Below are positions 20,354 through 29,349 of a DNA stretch of 34,202 nucleotides, one piece after another; position 1 is the stretch's first letter, and each line of letters begins with the position of its first letter. This stretch comes from Rubrobacter sp. (GTDB lineage: Bacteria > Actinomycetota > Rubrobacteria > Rubrobacterales > Rubrobacteraceae), in contig JADDPR010000238.1 in the NCBI GenBank assembly GCA_016781775.1, forward strand, positions 1 through 34,202, read 5' to 3'. The position numbers and the translations under genes are program-made. The notes beneath the pieces are model-generated. The model was given only the letters and a program-made list of their open reading frames with translations, had not been told where the DNA came from and did not search any database.

Positions 20354-21796
20354 GTGCGGAGGTTTGTTTTACTAACGATGGCGGTTCTGATGCTCGTGGC
20401 AGCGGTGCCCGGGCTGGCGCTAGCACAGGAAGAGGCGCCTCCGACCGTCGAGGAGATGGTGCTCGCGGTAGACACCCTGTGGGTGGTCGTCGCGGCGATG
20501 CTCGTCATCTTCATGCAGGCGGGCTTCGCGATGCTCGAGGTCGGCTTCTCGCGCATGAAGAACGTCGGAAGCGTCGTCGCCAAGATCCTGGCGATGATGG
20601 GCATCGGCATCGTGATGTTCTGGGCGGTCGGCTTCGGCCTCACCTTCTCCGACGGCGGCGCCCTCAACCCCTTTATAGGCCTCGGGGGCTTCTTCCTGAC
20701 CGGTGACGCCGAGACGTACGCGGGACTCTCGTGGACGGCGGTGCCGGTCTCCGCCAAGTTCCTGTTCCAGGTAGCCTTCGCGCTCGTCTCGCTGGCCATC
20801 GTCTGGGGGACGATGCTCGAGCGGACCAAGTTCGCGGTTTATTGCATCTTCGCCGTGGTCTTCGCGGGGATGGTCTACCCGATCGTGGGGCACTGGATCT
20901 GGGGCGGCGGCTGGCTCGCGGGCTTCGGCATGCAGGACTTCGCGGGCTCCACGGTCGTCCACCTCTCGGGCGCCATGGCCGCACTCGCCGGTACCCTCCT
21001 CCTCGGTCCCAGGATCGGCAAGTACGACGACGAGGGTCGTCCGCAGACCATCTCGGGCCACAACATGCCGCTCGCGGTCCTCGGCGTCATCATCCTCTGG
21101 ATCGGCTGGTTCGGCTTCAACCCCGGCTCCACCATGGCCGCCGTCGGCGCCTCCTTCGCGGACATCGCCCTGACGACCAACCTCGCGGCCGGGGCCGGCG
21201 TGCTCGGGGCCATGTTTATGAGCTACGCTTACCGCCGCCACATCGACGTCGGGATGGCGGGCAACGGCGCCATCGCCGCCCTCGTCGCCATCACCGCCGC
21301 CTGCGCCTTTGTCGACCCGTGGGCCTCGATCGTCATAGGCTTTATCGCGGGCGTCATCATGTACTCCGTCCTCGTCTTCGTGGACAGCATCGGCGTCGAC
21401 GATCCCCTAGGCGCCATCGCGGCGCACGGCATGGGCGGCATCTGGGGCACCCTCTCGACCGGCCTCTTCGCCACCCCCGCCCTTGTCGAGGCCACCGGCG
21501 TCGGCAACCCCGGCCTGTTCTACGGCGGCGGCTTCGCCCAGCTCGGCGTGCAGGCCCTCGGCATCGTCGTCTGCGGCGGCTTCGTCTTCCTCGTCTCCTA
21601 CGGCGTCTTCGCCGCCCTCAAGGCGACCATCGGCCTCCGCGTCAAGCCCGAGCACGAACTCGACGGCCTCGACATCTCCGAGCACGGCGTCTACGGCTAC
21701 TCCGAGCAGCTCGTCGCCACCGACTACCAGAACGGAAGCGCCAGCAACGGCATCGCCAGCCCGGTGGACGGCAGAACCGTCGGGGGCACAGCCTAA
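20354..21796 (+). CDS. amt: Ammonium transporter, Amt family
   Basis: N-terminal signal-like segment, DTLWVVVAAMLVIFMQAGFAMLEVGFSRMKN, FAGSTVVHLSGAMAALAG, WIGWFGFNPGS and DDPLGAIAAHGMGGIWGTLSTGLFA. GTG start with AAGGAGG SD at 20341-20347; the ORF-track start at 20012 lies in non-coding-looking leader. Confidence 0.95.
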   Translation: MRRFVLLTMAVLMLVAAVPGLALAQEEAPPTVEEMVLAVDTLWVVVAAMLVIFMQAGFAMLEVGFSRMKNVGSVVAKILAMMGIGIVMFWAVGFGLTFSDGGALNPFIGLGGFFLTGDAETYAGLSWTAVPVSAKFLFQVAFALVSLAIVWGTMLERTKFAVYCIFAVVFAGMVYPIVGHWIWGGGWLAGFGMQDFAGSTVVHLSGAMAALAGTLLLGPRIGKYDDEGRPQTISGHNMPLAVLGVIILWIGWFGFNPGSTMAAVGASFADIALTTNLAAGAGVLGAMFMSYAYRRHIDVGMAGNGAIAALVAITAACAFVDPWASIVIGFIAGVIMYSVLVFVDSIGVDDPLGAIAAHGMGGIWGTLSTGLFATPALVEATGVGNPGLFYGGGFAQLGVQALGIVVCGGFVFLVSYGVFAALKATIGLRVKPEHELDGLDISEHGVYGYSEQLVATDYQNGSASNGIASPVDGRTVGGTA

Positions 21797-21810
21797 AGGG
21801 ATAGGCTCGT

Positions 21811-21873
21811 CCGGCGGGGCTCTTCCCCGCCGGGCCCCGTCCGAAACCCCGGGAACACTCCGGGGTTTCGGAC
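21811..21873 (+). terminator. Two tandem hairpins downstream of amt
   Basis: CCGGCGGGG/CCCCGCCGG (21811-21819 / 21825-21833), then a perfect 14-bp stem GTCCGAAACCCCGG/CCGGGGTTTCGGAC (21839-21852 / 21860-21873). No long T tract. Confidence 0.6.
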
Positions 21874-21916
21874 GTTTCGTACGGTGCAGATCACGAGACC
21901 CTTACAGAAAGCGGGC

Positions 21917-22201
21917 ATGGAGCACAACAGACCCTTAGCGCAAGGCGCCGGGACCAACGTCGTGGTCAACGTCTATCCCGACCGGGTGGAGCTCGTCTCC
22001 GGATGGCAGGGCCAGAACGTGGTAGCGGTGGGGCTCAGGCAGGTGGTCGACGCGACGGTGCGCGGCGTCATCAACGCCACCCTGATCATCGAGACGAACG
22101 ACGGCCGCCGCATGGACGTCGAACGCATGGCCCTCCCCGACGCTCGTCAGGTAAAGGAGGCCATCGAACGGCAGAAGAAGACCGCGGGCCTCTACGAGTA
22201 G
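21917..22201 (+). CDS. Small conserved-looking hypothetical protein (possible PH-like fold)
   Basis: 94 aa, MEHNRPLAQGAGTNVVVNVYPDRVELVSGWQGQNVVAVGLRQVVDATVRGVINATLIIETNDGRRMDVERMALPDARQVKEAIERQKK; alternating beta pattern then a helix. Family assignment is only an impression. Confidence 0.6.
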   Translation: MEHNRPLAQGAGTNVVVNVYPDRVELVSGWQGQNVVAVGLRQVVDATVRGVINATLIIETNDGRRMDVERMALPDARQVKEAIERQKKTAGLYE

Positions 22202-22241
22202 CCGGCCGGATGCCTCCCCAAACATTGCTTCCATTGTCTCC

Positions 22242-22247
22242 TAGAAT
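22242..22247 (+). promoter_or_regulatory. Putative -10 (TAGAAT) for the riboswitch-led SDR-bluB operon
   Basis: TAGAAT, 5/6 match to TATAAT; would place the transcript start about 10 nt before the aptamer. No convincing -35. Confidence 0.4.
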
Positions 22248-22261
22248 GTCGCGATGGACGA

Positions 22262-22358
22262 ACACGGGGGAGCTCCGCAGGAGCTGAGATGGCGCGGGGC
22301 TTAGCAGCCAGTGGCGCCGACCCTTTGAACCTGATCCGGTCAGCACCGGCGGAGGGAG
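22262..22358 (+). promoter_or_regulatory. TPP (THI-box) riboswitch
   Basis: GGGGG-AGCTCC-gca-GGAGCTGAGAT (P2/P3 and CUGAGA core), optional P3a GGCGC...GCGCC, then ACCCTTTGAACCTGATCCGGTCAGCACCGGCGGAGGGA, matching the THI-box consensus ACCCUUUGAACCUGAUCYGG...CCRGCGUAGGGA. Confidence 0.93.
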
Positions 22359-22363
22359 AGAGC

Positions 22364-23131
22364 ATGAGCATCCTTGAGGGCAAGGTCGCGCTCGTCACCG
22401 GCGCGAGCCGGGGGGTTGGCGCGGCGGTGGCGGAATCTCTGGCGGGCGAAGGCGCCGCAGTGGTCGTGAACTACCTGAAGAACGAGGCGTTCGCCGGTGA
22501 GGTCGTGGACAGGATACGGTCGAGGGGCGGAGACGCCTTCGCGTACGGTGCCGACGTCACCGACGCCTCGTCGGTGCGCGAGATGGTCCAGGCAACCGCC
22601 GAGACCCTGGGTTCGGTGAACATCCTCATCAACAACGCCCTCCCAGACTACAAGTTCGATCCCGTCGGGCGCAAGGACTTCGCGAGCATCCGGTGGGAGG
22701 ACTACCTCCAGCAGCTCGGGGCGCTCGAAGGGGCCCTCCACTGCTCGCAGGCCGTGGTTCCGGGGATGATCGAGGGGGGCGGCGGCAGAATCGTCAGCAT
22801 CCTCACCAACCTGATAAACAACCCGGTCGTCGCCTACCACGATTACACCACCGCCAAGAGCGCCTTCCTGGGCTTCTCCCGCAACTTGGCCTCCGAGCTG
22901 GGACCGAGCAACATAACGGTCAACATGATAGCCGGTGGCCTCATCGACGAGACCGACGCCAGCGCTCCGACCACCGAAGAGGTACGCAATATCGTTGCGG
23001 CCTCCACTCCCCTGCGCCGGCTCGGCAAGCCGGAGGACATCGGTCGCGCCGTCCTCATGTTCGCCTCGCCCTGGTCGGGCTTCGTCACCGGCCAGTACAT
23101 CACCTGCGACGGCGGCCTGGTGATGCCGTGA
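22364..23131 (+). CDS. Short-chain dehydrogenase/reductase (FabG-like)
   Basis: Rossmann motif GKVALVTGASRGVG, INNALPDY, catalytic YTTAK and C-terminal FVTGQYITCDGG. ATG 22364 lies 8 nt after GGAGG; the ORF-track start at 22289 is inside the aptamer. Confidence 0.93.
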   Translation: MSILEGKVALVTGASRGVGAAVAESLAGEGAAVVVNYLKNEAFAGEVVDRIRSRGGDAFAYGADVTDASSVREMVQATAETLGSVNILINNALPDYKFDPVGRKDFASIRWEDYLQQLGALEGALHCSQAVVPGMIEGGGGRIVSILTNLINNPVVAYHDYTTAKSAFLGFSRNLASELGPSNITVNMIAGGLIDETDASAPTTEEVRNIVAASTPLRRLGKPEDIGRAVLMFASPWSGFVTGQYITCDGGLVMP

Positions 23132-23892
23132 TGGACGCTTGGCCAGAAGCCCGAGCCTCGAACCCGGAGCTGCAGCAATCCGTGTCGCCTGGAAGAAGAT
23201 GGGGGGAGTTCGCGCCGAGGGAGAAAAATGGCGTCTACGGCTCGATCTTCGGCCGCCGCGACGTCCGTTCCTTTCTCCCCGACCCGATCCCCGGGGATGT
23301 CCTCGTCCGTATCCTCACCGCCGCCCACCACGCCCCCTCGGTCGGCTTCATGCAGCCCTGGGATTTCGTCCTCGTCCGAGACCTGGACACCCGTAAGCGC
23401 GTCCGAGAGCTCTCAGACAAGGAGCGTCGGGCGGCGGCCGTCTTCTTCGAAGAGCCCCGTCGCGACAAGTACCTGTCGATGAAACTGGAAGGCATCCTCG
23501 ACGCCCCACTGAACCTCTGCGTCACCTGCGAACCTACCCGGGGAGGCCCGCAGGTCCTGGGGCGCAACAGCATCCCGGAGACCGACGTCTACAGCACATG
23601 CCTGGCGGTCCAGAATCTCTGGCTCGCCGCTCGCGCCGAGGGGGTCGGGGTGGGGTGGGTTAGCATCCTGCGCAACGCCGAGCTGCGCGAGATCCTGAGG
23701 GTGCCGCCACACGTAATTCCCGTGGCCTACCTTTGCCTCGGCTACCCTAAAGGGGGGTTCCCCAACGAGCCCCTCCTCCAGAGCGCCGGCTGGCGCGATC
23801 GGCTGCCCCTGGGCTCGCTAGTGCATTACGAACGGTGGGATCGGCGTGAGCACCCGGGGTGGAAGGGGTTCGACGGAGCCCTCGGAGGTTAG
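23131..23892 (+). CDS. bluB: 5,6-dimethylbenzimidazole synthase BluB
   Basis: Nitroreductase fold with BluB signatures: FGRRDVRSFLPDPIP, AAHHAPSVGFMQPWDFVLV, CVTCEPTRGGPQVLGRNSIPETDVYSTCLAVQNLWLAARAEGVGVGWVS. Start overlaps the SDR stop (TGATG). Confidence 0.92.
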   Translation: MDAWPEARASNPELQQSVSPGRRWGEFAPREKNGVYGSIFGRRDVRSFLPDPIPGDVLVRILTAAHHAPSVGFMQPWDFVLVRDLDTRKRVRELSDKERRAAAVFFEEPRRDKYLSMKLEGILDAPLNLCVTCEPTRGGPQVLGRNSIPETDVYSTCLAVQNLWLAARAEGVGVGWVSILRNAELREILRVPPHVIPVAYLCLGYPKGGFPNEPLLQSAGWRDRLPLGSLVHYERWDRREHPGWKGFDGALGG

Positions 23893-24485
23893 ACGAGGTC
23901 CCGGCGGCTCTTGAGGCCCATCTTCCTCAAGATGCTGGAGACGTGGTTTTTGGCGGTGTAGAGGCTTATGTAGAGCTCGGAGGAGATCTCGGCGTTCGTG
24001 TAGCGCCTGATCATGAGCGCCAGGACCTCCCGCTCCTTCGGGGTGAGCCGGGCCTCTTCGGCCGCACCGGTGACGCGCCGCCTGGCCTCTTCGTTCGCGG
24101 TGGAGAGCAGCCAGACCTTCTCGCCGTCCTCCACCCGCCTGAGGGCCTCGGGGAGCTCGGGTCCGCCTATCCCCTTGTGCAGGTAGCCGTCGGCCCCGGC
24201 GAGGACGGCCGCCGCAACGTCCTCGGCCCCGGTGTGGGCGGTGAAAAGGACGACGAACGGGGACCGGGACCTGCCCTTGATCTCCCTGCAAGCCTCGATG
24301 CCCGAGTCTTCCCCTTCGAGCCTGAGGTCGAGCAGGACCAGGTCGGGACGGAGCTCGTCTGCCAGCCGGACGGCCTCCCTGGCGGACTGAGCCTCCCCCA
24401 CCACCTCTATACCCTCGGCGGAATCCAACAGGTACTTCACGCCATAGCGCATTGCCGGGTGGTCGTCCACCAGTAGGACCTTCAT
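23889..24485 (-). CDS. NarL/FixJ-family (LuxR HTH) response regulator
   Basis: Receiver MKVLLVDDHPAMRYGVKYLL...DLVLLDLRLEGED; HTH LTPKEREVLALMIRRYTNAEISSELYISLYTAKNHVSSILRKMG. Start overlaps the kinase stop (ATGA). Confidence 0.93.
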   Translation of the reverse strand: MKVLLVDDHPAMRYGVKYLLDSAEGIEVVGEAQSAREAVRLADELRPDLVLLDLRLEGEDSGIEACREIKGRSRSPFVVLFTAHTGAEDVAAAVLAGADGYLHKGIGGPELPEALRRVEDGEKVWLLSTANEEARRRVTGAAEEARLTPKEREVLALMIRRYTNAEISSELYISLYTAKNHVSSILRKMGLKSRRDLV

Positions 24486-26095
24486 CCGGGGAACCTCAGC
24501 TCGATCACCGTTCCCGCGCCGGGGGCGGAGGAGACCCCGAGCTCGGCTCCGGCCTCCTCGGCGCGGGAGCGCATGGAGTGGAGACCGTAGCCGTCCCCCT
24601 CCGCCGCCGGAGCGAAGCCGCGCCCGTCGTCGCGCAGCGCGAGCACGAAGGCGCCTTCCTCGCGGCGCGTCTCCAGCCGAAGGTTGCGGGCTCCGGAGTG
24701 CTTGGCCGCGTTCCACGCGGCCTCGACGAAGACGCGGTGCGCCACGCGAAGCTCCTCCGGCGAGAGCTCGGCGAGGGGGGCGGCGAGATCCTGGTGCGTC
24801 TCCATGCCGAAGCGCTCCCCGAACTGGCGCAGCTTCTCCCTGAAAAAGGCCGCGGGGTCCCCTGCGTGCCCCGAGAGGAGCCTCAACTCGTCCATCGGCT
24901 TGGAGAGCTCGTGCCCCGTCTCGCGGGAGGTCTCCAGGGCCTTGCCGAGAAGGTCGCGGACGGCCGCCCCGTCGCCGTTCTTCTCGGCGAGGGTCGCGGC
25001 CTCGATCATGAGCGAGGTGCCGTGGACGCCCTGCTTGACGGTGTCGTGTAGCTCGCGCATGATGCGCCCCCCCTCGGCTTGACGCGCCAGCGCCTCCTGC
25101 CGCCCCGCCTGGCGGCGCATGGCGCGGTTGATCTCGAACATCCTCCCACACATCAAGACCGCGAGCACGACGCCCCCGAGCAATGCGTACGGCGGCAGAA
25201 GCCCGACACCGACGGCCCCCCACAGCAGCAAAACCCCGTACTGCAGGAGAGGCGAGAGCGGTCCGAACCAGAACAAGGCGATCCCATAACCGCCGACGTG
25301 CTCGGCCCGATTCACCTTCTCCCCGCTCCACCGGAGGGCCGCGAAGGCAAGTACCATCACGCCCCCCGACCAGAGCACCTCGGCGACCCCAAGCTCGTAC
25401 ATCCCCCGTACCCGCGTCCACAGGTACGCCCCGTTCGCCAGGAACAGCAGCAGCAGCCCGCCGGCCATGACGACCACGAAAGGGGGCCTCCTCACGGACA
25501 GGAGCGCGGCGAGCCCCAGAAACAGGAGCCCGAGATCTAAGACCGGCCGGGCCAGGCGCGCCAGTATCGCCAGCTCGTCGAGCCCCGCCCCCGAGCCGAG
25601 GACGAAGTACCACACAAGCAGTCCTGAGGTCAGCATCACGGCGACGGTGTCGAGCACGGCGACCGAGACCATCTCCTTGCGCAGCGTGCTCATGAGCCAC
25701 AGGAGAACCACGAAGAAGAGCGCGTAGGAGAACGCGTGCGCCACGACCTGAAACGCCTCCGCCAGCCCAAACCCAAACGCCCTCGTCCCCACCCATACAA
25801 CGTCTGCCAGAAGCCGCAGCGCCACCGCGAAGCCAAACAGCAGCCAGGGCCGCTTCTCGGTCCCGCCACCGCGCGAGAGAGCCAGGTAGAGCACCACCCC
25901 TGCCAACACCTCGGCGGTCCAAGATGCACACAGGATGGCGACGAAGCGCGAGTCGGTCCCTCGCGCAGAGAGCACGGCCACGAGCGTCGGCAGAGACCAG
26001 GCCAGGAGCGCGAGCACCAACCAACGCTCCCTCAAAGGGTTTCGAATCCCTTTCGTGCTCGCCGAACCGTCGGCCAGACCGATCCCTTCTCCCAT
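24482..26095 (-). CDS. Membrane sensor histidine kinase (HisKA_3 / NarL-type)
   Basis: Multiple N-terminal TM helices, H-box IMRELHDTVKQGVHGTSLMIEAA, HATPase EAAWNAAKHSGA...LRDDGRGF...GYGLHSMRSRAEEAG. ATG at 26095 chosen. Confidence 0.92.
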   Translation of the reverse strand: MGEGIGLADGSASTKGIRNPLRERWLVLALLAWSLPTLVAVLSARGTDSRFVAILCASWTAEVLAGVVLYLALSRGGGTEKRPWLLFGFAVALRLLADVVWVGTRAFGFGLAEAFQVVAHAFSYALFFVVLLWLMSTLRKEMVSVAVLDTVAVMLTSGLLVWYFVLGSGAGLDELAILARLARPVLDLGLLFLGLAALLSVRRPPFVVVMAGGLLLLFLANGAYLWTRVRGMYELGVAEVLWSGGVMVLAFAALRWSGEKVNRAEHVGGYGIALFWFGPLSPLLQYGVLLLWGAVGVGLLPPYALLGGVVLAVLMCGRMFEINRAMRRQAGRQEALARQAEGGRIMRELHDTVKQGVHGTSLMIEAATLAEKNGDGAAVRDLLGKALETSRETGHELSKPMDELRLLSGHAGDPAAFFREKLRQFGERFGMETHQDLAAPLAELSPEELRVAHRVFVEAAWNAAKHSGARNLRLETRREEGAFVLALRDDGRGFAPAAEGDGYGLHSMRSRAEEAGAELGVSSAPGAGTVIELRFPG

Positions 26096-26208
26096 AGCCC
26101 ATCCTAGCATGCCCGTCGGAGCCCCCTCACCGGGGCGGGAGCCGGCCGAAGGCATCGACGAGGACGTGGACGCGGGCGGCGTCGAACGGGCGGAGTAAAA
26201 ACTACACA

Positions 26209-26237
26209 GGGACCAAGGGCTAACGGCCCCCGGTCCC
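26209..26237 (-). terminator. Rho-independent-type terminator after uvrB
   Basis: Stem GGGACC-aa-GGGC-taacg-GCCC-cc-GGTCCC; on the minus strand it is followed within about 10 nt by TTTTT. Confidence 0.7.
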
Positions 26238-26246
26238 AGGATGCTA

Positions 26247-28256
26247 TTAAGAGGCGACCTCCTGGAGTTGTCGCTCGAGGTCTTTGATCTCATCGCGGAG
26301 CTTCGCGGCGTACTCGAACTTGAGGTCCTCGGCGGCCTGCATCATCTCGGCCTCGAGGTCGGCGATAAGGGTGCGGAGCTCTCCTGGGTCGCGCGGGGCC
26401 TCGCGGGCGGCGCCTTTCTTGCGGTCGGCCTTGTAGAGGCCCCTCGCTTCGGCGGCGATAAGGATGTCCGAGACGCCCTTGCTTATCGTCCTCGGCTCGA
26501 TGCCGTTGCGCTCGTTGTAGGCTACCTGGATCTCCCGGCGGCGTTCCGTCTCCCCGATGGCCGCCTTCATGGAGTCCGTCATCCTGTCGGCGTACATGAT
26601 GACCCGGCCCTTCACGTTGCGGGCGGCGCGGCCGATGGTCTGGATCAGGGCGCGCTCCCCGCGCAGGAAGCCCTCCTTGTCGGCGTCGAGGATCGCGACG
26701 AGGGTGACCTCGGGCAGGTCGAGCCCCTCACGGAGCAGGTTGATGCCGACGAGCACGTCGAACTCACCCGTCCGCAGGCCCCGGATAATCTGGATCCGAT
26801 CCAACGTCTCTATGTTGGCGTGCATGTAGCGCGCCTTTACGTTGTGCTCCAGAAGGTAGTCCGTAAGGTCCTCGGCCATCTTGATGGTCAGCGTCGTGAT
26901 CAGGACCCGCTCGCCGTGCTCGACGCGAACCGCGACCTCGTTGAGGAGGTCGTCGATCTGGTTCTTTGTCGGCCGGACCTCGACCTCCGGATCCACGAGC
27001 CCGGTCGGGCGGATAATCTGCTCGACGATCTGCTCGGAGTGCTCGAGCTCCCACGGCCCCGGGGTCGCCGAGACGCAAACCATCTGGTTTGTCTTGAGCA
27101 GGAACTCCTCGAACTTGAGCGGCCGGTTGTCCAGAGCCGAGGGCAGCCTGAAGCCGAAGTCCACGAGCGTCGTCTTGCGGCTCCGGTCGCCCTTGTACAT
27201 CCCGCCGATCTGCGAGAGTGTGATGTGCGACTCGTCCACGAACGTCACGTAGTCGTCCGGAAAGTAGTCCAGCAGCGTGAACGGCGTCGAGCCCGGCGGC
27301 CGACCGTCCATGTGCCGCGAGTAGTTCTCGATCCCGGAGGTGTATCCGAGCTCCCGGATCATCTCCAGATCGTAGAGCGTGCGCTGCCTGAGACGATACG
27401 CCTCCAGGACCTTGCCCTCACGCTCCAGCTCCGCGTACCGCTCGTCGAGCTCCGCTTCGATGTTCTGGATCGCGACCTGCAGTCGATCCTCGTTCGTCAC
27501 GAAGTGGCTCGCGGGATAAATCGCGAGCACTTTCTCCTCCCTCAAGACCTCGCCGGTCAGCGGGTCGACCTCGGAGATCCCCTCGACCTCGTCCCCGAAG
27601 AACGAGACCCGGTAGACCGTATCCTGGTACGCCGGATGCACCTCCAGCACGTCACCGCGCACCCGGAAGGTGCCGCGCGCGAGCTGGTAGTCGTTTCTGG
27701 TGTACTGGATCTTGACGAGCCCCCTTAAGACGTCGTCCAGGTCGTACAATCCGCCCTCCTCGAGGAGCACCATCTTGTCCCGGTACTCCTCCGGGGAACC
27801 GAGGCCGTAGATCGCCGAGACGCTCGCCACCACGATAACGTCGCGCCGCGTGAACAGGCTGCTCGTCGTCGAGTGCCTGAGGCGGTCGATGTCCTCGTTG
27901 ATCTGGGCGTCCTTCTCGATAAAGGTATCCGTGCGGGGTACGTATGCCTCGGGCTGGTAGTAGTCGTAGTACGAGACGAAGTACTCGACGGCGTTGTTCG
28001 GGAAGAACTCGGCGAACTCGTTGGCGAGCTGCGCCGCGAGGGTCTTGTTGTGCGCGATGATGAGCGCCGGCCGTCCGATCTGCTCGATGGTCTTCGCCAT
28101 CGTGTAGGTCTTGCCGCTCCCCGTGACCCCGAGCAGCGTCTGGGCCTTCATCCCGGCATCCAGACCGGAGGAGAGCTGCTCTATAGCCCTGGGCTGGTCG
28201 CCGGTCGGCATGTACTCACTGTTTACCTTGAAGTTATTCTGCGTCGAGTTCTCCAC
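26247..28256 (-). CDS. uvrB: Excinuclease ABC subunit B
   Basis: [53 protein letters not shown] and C-terminal UVR domain. GTG at 28256 with AGGTG upstream. Confidence 0.96.
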   Translation of the reverse strand: MENSTQNNFKVNSEYMPTGDQPRAIEQLSSGLDAGMKAQTLLGVTGSGKTYTMAKTIEQIGRPALIIAHNKTLAAQLANEFAEFFPNNAVEYFVSYYDYYQPEAYVPRTDTFIEKDAQINEDIDRLRHSTTSSLFTRRDVIVVASVSAIYGLGSPEEYRDKMVLLEEGGLYDLDDVLRGLVKIQYTRNDYQLARGTFRVRGDVLEVHPAYQDTVYRVSFFGDEVEGISEVDPLTGEVLREEKVLAIYPASHFVTNEDRLQVAIQNIEAELDERYAELEREGKVLEAYRLRQRTLYDLEMIRELGYTSGIENYSRHMDGRPPGSTPFTLLDYFPDDYVTFVDESHITLSQIGGMYKGDRSRKTTLVDFGFRLPSALDNRPLKFEEFLLKTNQMVCVSATPGPWELEHSEQIVEQIIRPTGLVDPEVEVRPTKNQIDDLLNEVAVRVEHGERVLITTLTIKMAEDLTDYLLEHNVKARYMHANIETLDRIQIIRGLRTGEFDVLVGINLLREGLDLPEVTLVAILDADKEGFLRGERALIQTIGRAARNVKGRVIMYADRMTDSMKAAIGETERRREIQVAYNERNGIEPRTISKGVSDILIAAEARGLYKADRKKGAAREAPRDPGELRTLIADLEAEMMQAAEDLKFEYAAKLRDEIKDLERQLQEVAS

Positions 28257-28677
28257 GCGTAAACACCTGTGCCCTCTCCGGATACCTCGCCCACGAAGGA
28301 GAGATCTTCCTCCCTCACCGTTCGAGTATACGACAGAGTCGGCGGCTTTCACCGATCAAAAGCCACCCGACCCCCACGCGAAAAGCATGCCTACAAACCT
28401 CCAAATGTCCGACCGGCGCCACCCCAGACAAGCGGGATGGTGCCTCTCCCGAGGGCAGTAGGCAAAGCGTCAACATGCTTCAGAACGGTTATGCGGCCTG
28501 GTTCGCGGGGGCGACGCCGTAGACGCGAACCGCGGCTATGAACGTCGGCTGAACCTCGTGGCCCGGAGACGTTGCGGGTCGCCGGCCACGTGCCCTTCCG
28601 CTGCCCGACGTGCGGTCTTGCATCCCCCATCGTAGAGCTTACACCAGGGTGCGACCACCCAGCTACGGACAGGCGCG

Positions 28678-29349
28678 TTACCCGGTCAGGTCGGGTCCGT
28701 AAAGCTCCGCATACGCATTCCGGGCCTCCGACACGCTCGTAACGTATTCGCGGGTCTCCTGGAACGGTATCTCCTCGGGGATCGAGCGTCCCTCGGCCAG
28801 CCACGAATCCACCTGGCCCTCGCCGGAGTTGTACGCCGCGAGCGCCAGCGTCTCGTCCCCGTCGTACCGGCCCCGAAGATAGTTCAGGTACCAGGCACCC
28901 ATCCGGACGTTCGTCGCGGGCTCCCTGTGGTCGCCGGTTATGCCGCTTCGCGAGGAGATGAACGCGGCCGTATCGGGCAGCACCTGCATGAGCCCGTAGG
29001 CCCCCTGCGAGGACTGGGCGTCGGGATCGTAGCGGCTCTCGACGTAGACCACGCCGGCCACCAACGTCGGCTCCAGGCCCTGCTCCGCCGCCGCCGCGCG
29101 TATCTCTTCTTCGTATCTCAGTGGATGCAAGGCCTTCTGCACGACACCGGGTGCCCGCAGAAGGAGCGGCAGCGCGAGAAGCAAGATGGAGAGGAGGATC
29201 AACCACGGGACCACGCGACGGCGGCGCTCGCGCGAGCGCCCATAGTACCGTTTACCCTTCTTCGCCCTCGTGCCCGTGCCGACCACTCCCACCCCGAACC
29301 CTCTCGAAGAGCCCCTCCGCTTGCCCCCTGAGTTTACCGAGGTCGCCAT
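28678..29349 (-). CDS. Membrane-anchored lytic transglycosylase (SLT family)
   Basis: TM helix VVPWLILLSILLLALPLLL, then GVVYVESRYDPDAQSSQGAYGLMQVLPDTA and LALAAYNSGEGQVDSWL. The ATG start would overlap coaE by 98 nt; a later start is possible. Confidence 0.88.
   Translation of the reverse strand: MATSVNSGGKRRGSSRGFGVGVVGTGTRAKKGKRYYGRSRERRRRVVPWLILLSILLLALPLLLRAPGVVQKALHPLRYEEEIRAAAAEQGLEPTLVAGVVYVESRYDPDAQSSQGAYGLMQVLPDTAAFISSRSGITGDHREPATNVRMGAWYLNYLRGRYDGDETLALAAYNSGEGQVDSWLAEGRSIPEEIPFQETREYVTSVSEARNAYAELYGPDLTG

Noticed and set aside
22289-22363. N-terminal extension of the SDR
   Set aside because: Lies within the TPP aptamer; ATG 22364 has the proper SD.
23889-26102. 737-aa minus-strand ORF read as one protein
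   Set aside because: Only the C-terminal 198 aa (from ATG 24485) is real, as the response regulator; the upstream part is the wrong frame of the histidine kinase gene.
26241-27728. 495-aa plus-strand ORF
   Set aside because: Antisense to uvrB.
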